DNA of 13,125 nt from assembly GCA_038215095.1 (NCBI GenBank), contig JBBQRG010000077.1:1-13125 (forward strand), in the 5' to 3' direction. Under the pieces are notes generated by a model. The model saw only the letters and a program-made list of their open reading frames with translations. It was not told where the DNA came from and ran no database searches. Position 1 is the first letter of the stretch. The number at the start of each line of letters is the position of its first letter. Both the position numbers and the translations under genes were made by a program. This DNA is from DATACN01 sp038215095 (GTDB lineage Bacteria; Actinomycetota; Thermoleophilia; Solirubrobacterales; Thermoleophilaceae). Positions 13,105 to 13,125 of the stretch are shown one piece after another.

Positions 13105-13125
13105 CCAATGGGTCTATGAGGCTTG

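Noticed and set aside
13116..13125. ATG AGG CTT on the plus strand as the start of a divergent gene, perhaps the repressor
   Set aside because: Only three codons are visible and no ribosome site or promoter is convincing; more sequence would be needed.

Overview
This is a very GC-rich stretch (about 70% by eye) of tightly packed bacterial genes. The mix suggests a high-GC actinobacterium: a PspA/IM30 protein, a caa3-type CtaG oxidase factor, a cell-wall-binding-repeat lipoprotein, an F420-type luciferase-like oxidoreductase, a PASTA-less Ser/Thr kinase and several acyl-CoA dehydrogenases. My guess is Thermoleophilia/Solirubrobacterales; that is an impression from gene content, not a phylogeny. 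There are no RNA genes, insertion sequences, CRISPR arrays or phage genes, and no gene-free stretch over 300 bases.

Layout. (1) Positions 1-3160, minus strand, read right to left: acyl-CoA dehydrogenase, ctaG-like gene, small lipoprotein (ATGA overlap with ctaG), and pspA running off the left edge. (2) Positions 3290-6065, plus strand: CWB2-type lipoprotein, an 87-residue unknown protein, a class I methyltransferase and a small UspA-like protein. A composite stem-loop at 6082-6125 separates this block from the next. (3) Positions 6156-9121, minus strand: a serine hydrolase of class A beta-lactamase type, broken by one frameshift, then two adjacent acyl-CoA dehydrogenase genes that look like the two unlike halves of one heteromeric enzyme. 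(4) Positions 9148-10152, plus strand: F420-type LLM oxidoreductase, divergent from the hydrolase through a shared, overlapping -10 region. (5) Positions 10126-13045, minus strand: thiolase followed 16 bp later by a membrane Ser/Thr kinase whose 3' end overlaps the oxidoreductase by 27 bp.

How they fit together. Fatty acid or other acyl-CoA breakdown is the main theme: three acyl-CoA dehydrogenase genes and a thiolase. The first dehydrogenase (GTG 3160) and the thiolase (ATG 13045) lie almost 10 kb apart but each has the same 16-bp palindrome, TTGACTG-NN-CAGTCAA, 30-50 bases upstream of its start, with matching flanks. This looks like one TetR-type operator controlling both. These two genes and pspA have good Shine-Dalgarno sites. 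By contrast, several other genes lack one and instead have a TANNNT-like -10 hexamer exactly 7 bases before the start codon, which points to leaderless mRNAs.

No clearly new multi-gene system is visible. The most useful leads are the shared operator, the leaderless/bidirectional promoter architecture, the split dehydrogenase pair and the frameshifted hydrolase.
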